Assembly (NCBI GenBank): GCA_019118905.1
Contig: DWYA01000054.1
Coordinates: forward strand, 1-64,000
DNA: 64,000 nucleotides
Reading direction: 5' to 3'
Origin: Ruthenibacterium avium
GTDB lineage: Bacteria > Bacillota > Clostridia > Oscillospirales > Ruminococcaceae
Shown: positions 61,038 to 64,000 of the stretch, piece after piece
Layout: each line of letters begins with the position of its first letter
Numbering within the stretch: position 1 is the stretch's first letter
The notes under the pieces: model-generated
The model's database searches: none
What the model was told of the DNA's origin: nothing
What the model saw: only the letters and a program-made list of their open reading frames with translations
Position numbers and translations under genes: made by a program

Positions 61038-61202
61038 TTACTCCAATTTAATTTCTCCATGCTTTTCTTCATACTTTTCAATGGCGTCTCGAATCAATAT
61101 CAAGATTTCGCTGTTGGCGCTGCGCCCTTCATAATCCGCCACAACATGCAGCTTGTTCAGCATTTTCTCATCAATACGAATAGATAAACTCTTGATTGCC
61201 AT
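61038..61202 (-). CDS. Arc-like ribbon-helix-helix protein, third of three
   Basis: A 54-residue protein made only of an RHH DNA-binding domain: strand SLSIRIDEKM, helix LNKLHVVADY, then the turn EGRSAN and helix SEILILIRDAIEKYE. The EGRSAN turn is shared by all three neighbours. ATG 61202 (weak ribosome site, GGGGG). RHH proteins bind DNA as dimers of dimers; the repeated AGTATACT palindromes at 61759-61785 are candidate targets. Confidence 0.85.
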   Translation of the reverse strand: MAIKSLSIRIDEKMLNKLHVVADYEGRSANSEILILIRDAIEKYEEKHGEIKLE

Positions 61203-61284
61203 AAAGCCCCCACAATAAGCTTAACGTTCAAAATATTACATTGTAAACAAAGGCATGATTTCAACGCCTAACTCATCACGCCAT

Positions 61285-61473
61285 TTATTTAGAAAGCGAA
61301 TGATTCGCAACTTCTATTTTGCCGAATTCTTTTTCATACTCAGCAACGCGCTTTTTCAGGTATTGTTCCATTTCTTTATTGGCAGAACGCCCTTCGGATT
61401 CCGCAATATAGCGGAACTTCTGAAAGAGAATGCGATCAACGCGAAGTGTGTATCTCAACAGCTTTTGATCCAT
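61285..61473 (-). CDS. Arc-like ribbon-helix-helix protein, second of three
   Basis: A 62-residue RHH protein: strand RYTLRVDRIL, helix FQKFRYIAES, EGRSAN, then a more charged second helix KEMEQYLKKRVAEYEKEF. It is the most divergent of the three. ATG 61473 is chosen because it gives the family N-terminus; the Shine-Dalgarno is poor, and translation may be coupled to the preceding gene, which ends 16 bp before. Confidence 0.8.
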   Translation of the reverse strand: MDQKLLRYTLRVDRILFQKFRYIAESEGRSANKEMEQYLKKRVAEYEKEFGKIEVANHSLSK

Positions 61474-61489
61474 ACTTGCATACCAGCTT

Positions 61490-61699
61490 TTAATCCTGCG
61501 GATGTTCTTCTGCCGCCGGGTTTTCTTCGGGCATGGTAATTTGGCCATTCTCCCCTTCAAATGCTTTGATACATTGGCGAATCAAGTACAAAATTTGACC
61601 GTTAGCAGAACGACCTTCATATTTGGCAATATAACGCAGCTTGTAATGAAGCTCTGGATCTACTTCAATTCCCAGGTGTTTATTGTTTTTATTTCTCAT
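61490..61699 (-). CDS. Arc-like ribbon-helix-helix protein, first of three
   Basis: A 69-residue RHH protein: basic start MRNKNNKHL, strand GIEVDPEL, helix HYKLRYIAKY, EGRSAN and helix GQILYLIRQCIKAFEGE, then an acidic tail (EENPAAEEHPQD). ATG 61699 follows TTGAGG. First gene of a three-paralogue operon, divergent from the SLOG gene at 61809. Likely autoregulator through the palindromes upstream. Confidence 0.88.
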   Translation of the reverse strand: MRNKNNKHLGIEVDPELHYKLRYIAKYEGRSANGQILYLIRQCIKAFEGENGQITMPEENPAAEEHPQD

Positions 61700-61714
61700 A
61701 ACATTCCTCAAAAT

Positions 61715-61785
61715 CTTAAATTAAGTATATTTTAAGACTATTTTGAGGTATAACGAGCTTAGTATACTTAAACTAAGTATACTAA
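61715..61785. promoter_or_regulatory. Palindrome array between the RHH operon and the SLOG gene
   Basis: TTAGTATACTT-N5-AAGTATACTAA (61759-61785) is a perfect 11-bp inverted repeat in which each arm contains the palindrome AGTATACT; another AAGTATA lies at 61723-61729. Evenly placed short palindromes are typical RHH (Arc/MetJ type) operators. They also contain TATACT, usable as -10 on either strand. Confidence 0.6.
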
Positions 61786-61808
61786 ATTTAAGCATGGAAG
61801 TTATTATT

Positions 61809-62141
61809 ATGAAAATTGCGATTATAGGTTCAAGAAATCTGACCGTTGAAAATCTGGAAAAATACCTGCCTTTGGGGGTGACTGAAATTGTATCCGGCGG
61901 GGCAAAAGGAATTGATACTTGTGCCAGAGACTATGCCCACCAAAGAGGCTTGAAGCTGACCGAATTCCTGCCTGAGTATCAAAAGTATGGCCGCGGCGCA
62001 CCACTGCGGCGGAATTTGGAGATAATTACTGATGCAGATGAAGTGATTGCCTTTTGGGACGGGCAGTCCCGAGGAACAAAATTCGTAATAGAAGCATGTC
62101 AAAAGCGAAAGATTAAAATAAGCGTTTATCGAAAAAAGTAG
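61809..62141 (+). CDS. SLOG-domain protein (DUF2493, YspA/cpYpsA-related)
   Basis: A 110-residue single-domain Rossmann-like protein of the SLOG superfamily: KIAIIGSRNL, the phosphate-binding loop VSGGAKGIDTCARDYA, then YQKYGRGAPLRRNLEII and VIAFWDGQSRGT. SLOG domains bind nucleotides or nucleotide-derived ligands and occur in LOG phosphoribohydrolases, DprA and conflict systems. ATG 61809 follows GGAAG by 8 bp; longer in-frame starts lie in the palindromes. Divergent from three RHH genes and probably controlled by them. Confidence 0.9.
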   Translation: MKIAIIGSRNLTVENLEKYLPLGVTEIVSGGAKGIDTCARDYAHQRGLKLTEFLPEYQKYGRGAPLRRNLEIITDADEVIAFWDGQSRGTKFVIEACQKRKIKISVYRKK

Positions 62142-62346
62142 CAGAAGTAAAGGCAAAAGACGTTTTTCCTGTTTTTTTGTCAAAAAAGAGTTGCCTTTCC
62201 AGACACTTTCCATTAGAATTAGTAAATGGATTTTTTACATACTTTTTTCACATTTTCTGTTTTTGTTCCACGCCGGATCCGGCAATACCGTTGCAGTCAT
62301 GAGAAACGCTTCTCATTTCTGATAATATTTTATTGGAGGATTGTTT

Positions 62347-63711
62347 ATGGAAAAATTCTTTCATTTGAAAGAAAACGGCACCAATGTCCGCACCGAAATT
62401 ATGGCGGGCATTACGACCTTCTTGGCAATGGCGTACATTTTGGCCGTTAACCCGGCAATGCTGGGTGACGCTGGAATGCCCAGTGCCGGTGTATTTATGG
62501 CTACGGCGCTGTCCGCCGCGTTTGCCACGCTGATTATGGCGTTTTGGGCAAACTATCCCATTGCACTGGCTTCCGGCATGGGCTTGAACGCCTACTTTGC
62601 CTACACCGTGTGCGGCTCTTTGGGTGCTCAGGGCATTGAGAACCCGTGGCGCATTGCATTGACCGCTATTTTGGTAGAGGGTCTTGTGTTTATCATTCTT
62701 TCGCTGTTCAAGTTCCGTGAAACGCTGGTGAACAGCATTCCTGAAAACTTAAAGTACGGCATCACGGCGGGCATCGGCCTTTTCATTACGATTGTCGGCT
62801 TGAAAGGCGCAGGCGTGATTGTGCCCAATGAAAGCACCTTGATCGCTTTGGGCAATGTAGGCGACGCTTCCGTTGCGCTGGCTCTCATCGGCACATTAGC
62901 CATCGGCGCTATGATGTACTACAACATCAAAGGTGCCATTTTGTGGGGCATTCTGCTCACATGGATTCTCGGCATTTTTGCCCAGCTGTCCGGCTGGTAC
63001 ACCGGTGTTTCGGTACTTCCCGATTTTGCCTCTAACAATGTGTTGACTGGTTTTTCCGATATGAGCAAAATCGCCTTCCAATTTGATTTCAGCTATGTGG
63101 CAAACAACGCCGTAAACTTTGCGGTGATTGTGTTCGCGTTCTTGTTCGTAGATTTGTTTGATACCATCGGCACCTTGATTGGTGTTGCTGCCAAGGGCAA
63201 CTTGCTGGACAAAGACGGCAAACTGCCGCGCGTAGGCAAAGCGCTGATGGCAGACGCACTGGGCACGGTTGCCGGTGCCTGCATGGGTACTTCTACGGTT
63301 ACCAGCTTCGTGGAGTCCTCCGCCGGCGTAGCAGAAGGCGGCCGAACCGGTTTGACTGCACTGACTGCTGCTGTGCTGTTTATTTTGTCCATCTTCCTTT
63401 CGCCCATTTTCCTTGCCATCCCCGGCTTTGCCACAACCCCGGCTCTCGTTGTTGTGGGTATGCTGATGATGAGCAGCGTTTCCAAGGTGAAGTTTGAGGG
63501 TGACATGGCGGATGTCATGGGTGCTTTTGTAGCCATTATGATGATGCCCTTCACCTACTCCATTGCCAACGGCATTATGTTTGGCGTTCTCACCTGGCTG
63601 GTTCTGAAAGTGGTACGCGGTAAGCTCAAAGAAATCCACCCCATTATGTGGATCGTCGGCGCACTGTTTGTACTGCGTATTATTACCATTATTCTCGGCG
63701 TTTCCAGCTAA
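62347..63711 (+). CDS. NCS2-family purine permease (AzgA/PbuG-like)
   Basis: A 454-residue membrane transporter with 12-14 helices. TFLAMAYILAVNPAML and GMGLNAYFAYTVC are the AzgA-group signatures; VDLFDTIGTLIGVA and the GTSTVTSFVESSAGVAEGGR motif mark the substrate site. It imports guanine, hypoxanthine or adenine with protons. ATG 62347 follows TTGGAGG. I see no purine riboswitch in the 200-bp leader. Ends with a 20-bp perfect inverted repeat. Confidence 0.95.
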   Translation: MEKFFHLKENGTNVRTEIMAGITTFLAMAYILAVNPAMLGDAGMPSAGVFMATALSAAFATLIMAFWANYPIALASGMGLNAYFAYTVCGSLGAQGIENPWRIALTAILVEGLVFIILSLFKFRETLVNSIPENLKYGITAGIGLFITIVGLKGAGVIVPNESTLIALGNVGDASVALALIGTLAIGAMMYYNIKGAILWGILLTWILGIFAQLSGWYTGVSVLPDFASNNVLTGFSDMSKIAFQFDFSYVANNAVNFAVIVFAFLFVDLFDTIGTLIGVAAKGNLLDKDGKLPRVGKALMADALGTVAGACMGTSTVTSFVESSAGVAEGGRTGLTALTAAVLFILSIFLSPIFLAIPGFATTPALVVVGMLMMSSVSKVKFEGDMADVMGAFVAIMMMPFTYSIANGIMFGVLTWLVLKVVRGKLKEIHPIMWIVGALFVLRIITIILGVSS

Positions 63712-63729
63712 TAGAGCTGGATTAGAAAA

Positions 63730-63769
63730 CAGCGGCCCCCCGTTGAGATATCTCAACGGGGGGCCGCTG
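63730..63769. terminator. Perfect 20-bp inverted repeat, bidirectional terminator
   Basis: CAGCGGCCCCCCGTTGAGAT and its exact complement with no loop spacer, between the convergent permease and chemoreceptor genes. The T-run is short (CCTTATTGCTATTTTT), but the stem is very stable. Confidence 0.75.
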
Positions 63770-63799
63770 CCTTATTGCTATTTTTAGGGGTAAGCTCTT

Positions 63800-64000
63800 T
63801 TAATATTTGTCGCTGGCGCCGTCCTGCCAATCGGCATGGCTCTGCACAGCAGACTCTGTTTGCGGGAGATGCATTCCTGTCATGCCATCCGGCAATTTAA
63901 ACTGTCCAATCAACTGCTTCAAGCGTTCTGCCTGGCTGGACAGCTCTTCGCTCGCGGCAGCCGACTGCTCTGCCGTGGCAGAGTTCGTATGAATAACGCT
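63800..64000 (-). CDS. Methyl-accepting chemotaxis protein, C-terminal end
   Basis: The frame enters from the right edge and ends in TAA at 63800; 66 residues are visible. NSATAEQSAAASEELSSQAE and LKQLIGQFKL are the C-terminal methylation helix of chemoreceptors, followed by a 30-residue flexible tail without the CheR-binding NWETF pentapeptide. The ligand and membrane parts lie outside the window. It suggests motility or a related signalling system. Confidence 0.9.
   Translation of the reverse strand, partial: SVIHTNSATAEQSAAASEELSSQAERLKQLIGQFKLPDGMTGMHLPQTESAVQSHADWQDGASDKY

Noticed and set aside
62142..62346. Purine or PRPP riboswitch ahead of the NCS2 permease
   Set aside because: The leader has small hairpins but none of the conserved loop sequences of those riboswitches, and no terminator hairpin before the start.

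Overview
The window reads as a chromosomal segment of an anaerobic, spore-forming, low-to-mid GC Firmicute of the class Clostridia, most likely a gut Oscillospiraceae/Ruminococcaceae-type bacterium (inference). Support comes from Spo0A next to SpoIVB, an electron-bifurcating NfnAB pair, an iron-containing alcohol dehydrogenase, a cytoplasmic host-glycan (N-glycan) degradation operon, glycogen phosphorylase, and strong AGGAGG-type ribosome binding sites throughout. No rRNA, tRNA, CRISPR array, insertion sequence or prophage was recognised.

Layout. 1-3.3 kb: a lipoprotein start, a small Xre regulator with a palindromic operator, then spo0A and spoIVB separated by about 560 bp that hold a sigma-A promoter, a 0A box and a cluster of hairpins. 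3.4-10.5 kb: a P-type Ca2+-like ATPase, a family 2 glycosyltransferase, a PEPCK-like DUF4914 protein with a structured leader, and nagB. 10.6-12.2 kb: birA-bioY behind a BirA-box-like operator. 12.3-14.5 kb: a secreted tannase/esterase-like gene cut by two in-frame TGA codons. 14.6-23.7 kb: a DUF362 ferredoxin protein, then the operon GH20-GH130-GH38 with a divergent LacI regulator. 23.8-29 kb: flavodoxin-like pair, nfnAB, Fe-ADH and its divergent LysR gene. 30.1-35.2 kb: ECF sigma/anti-sigma/membrane protein operon, an M23 peptidase, and trxA-trxB. 35.4-36.9 kb: two paralogous secreted cysteine-rich proteins.

37.1-42 kb is the ribosomal/translation block rpmG-secE-nusG-rplK-rplA and rplJ-rplL, unusually interrupted by two GNAT genes (one dead) between rplA and rplJ; rplJL has its own promoter and an L10-leader-like attenuator. 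42.2-46.4 kb: ddl-murI-DUF1934-argS. 46.5-53.6 kb: GNAT, a ROK-family protein, mgsA, an orphan MinD-like ATPase, and zapA-U32-dut-maf. 53.9-58.3 kb: glycogen phosphorylase and a GH13 enzyme (glycogen/maltodextrin use). 58.4-61 kb: a zinc-ribbon membrane protein and an NfeD/SPFH pair. 61-62.1 kb: three tandem ribbon-helix-helix (Arc-like) proteins divergent from a SLOG/DUF2493 protein across an array of palindromes; this is the best candidate for an undescribed module. 62.3-64 kb: an NCS2 purine permease and the C-terminus of a chemotaxis receptor.

Functionally the carbon genes hang together: GH38/GH130/GH20 would release mannose, mannose-1-phosphate and GlcNAc in the cytoplasm, NagB feeds GlcN-6-P to glycolysis, a ROK protein could phosphorylate a released sugar, and MgsA, Nfn and Fe-ADH handle glycolytic overflow and redox balance.
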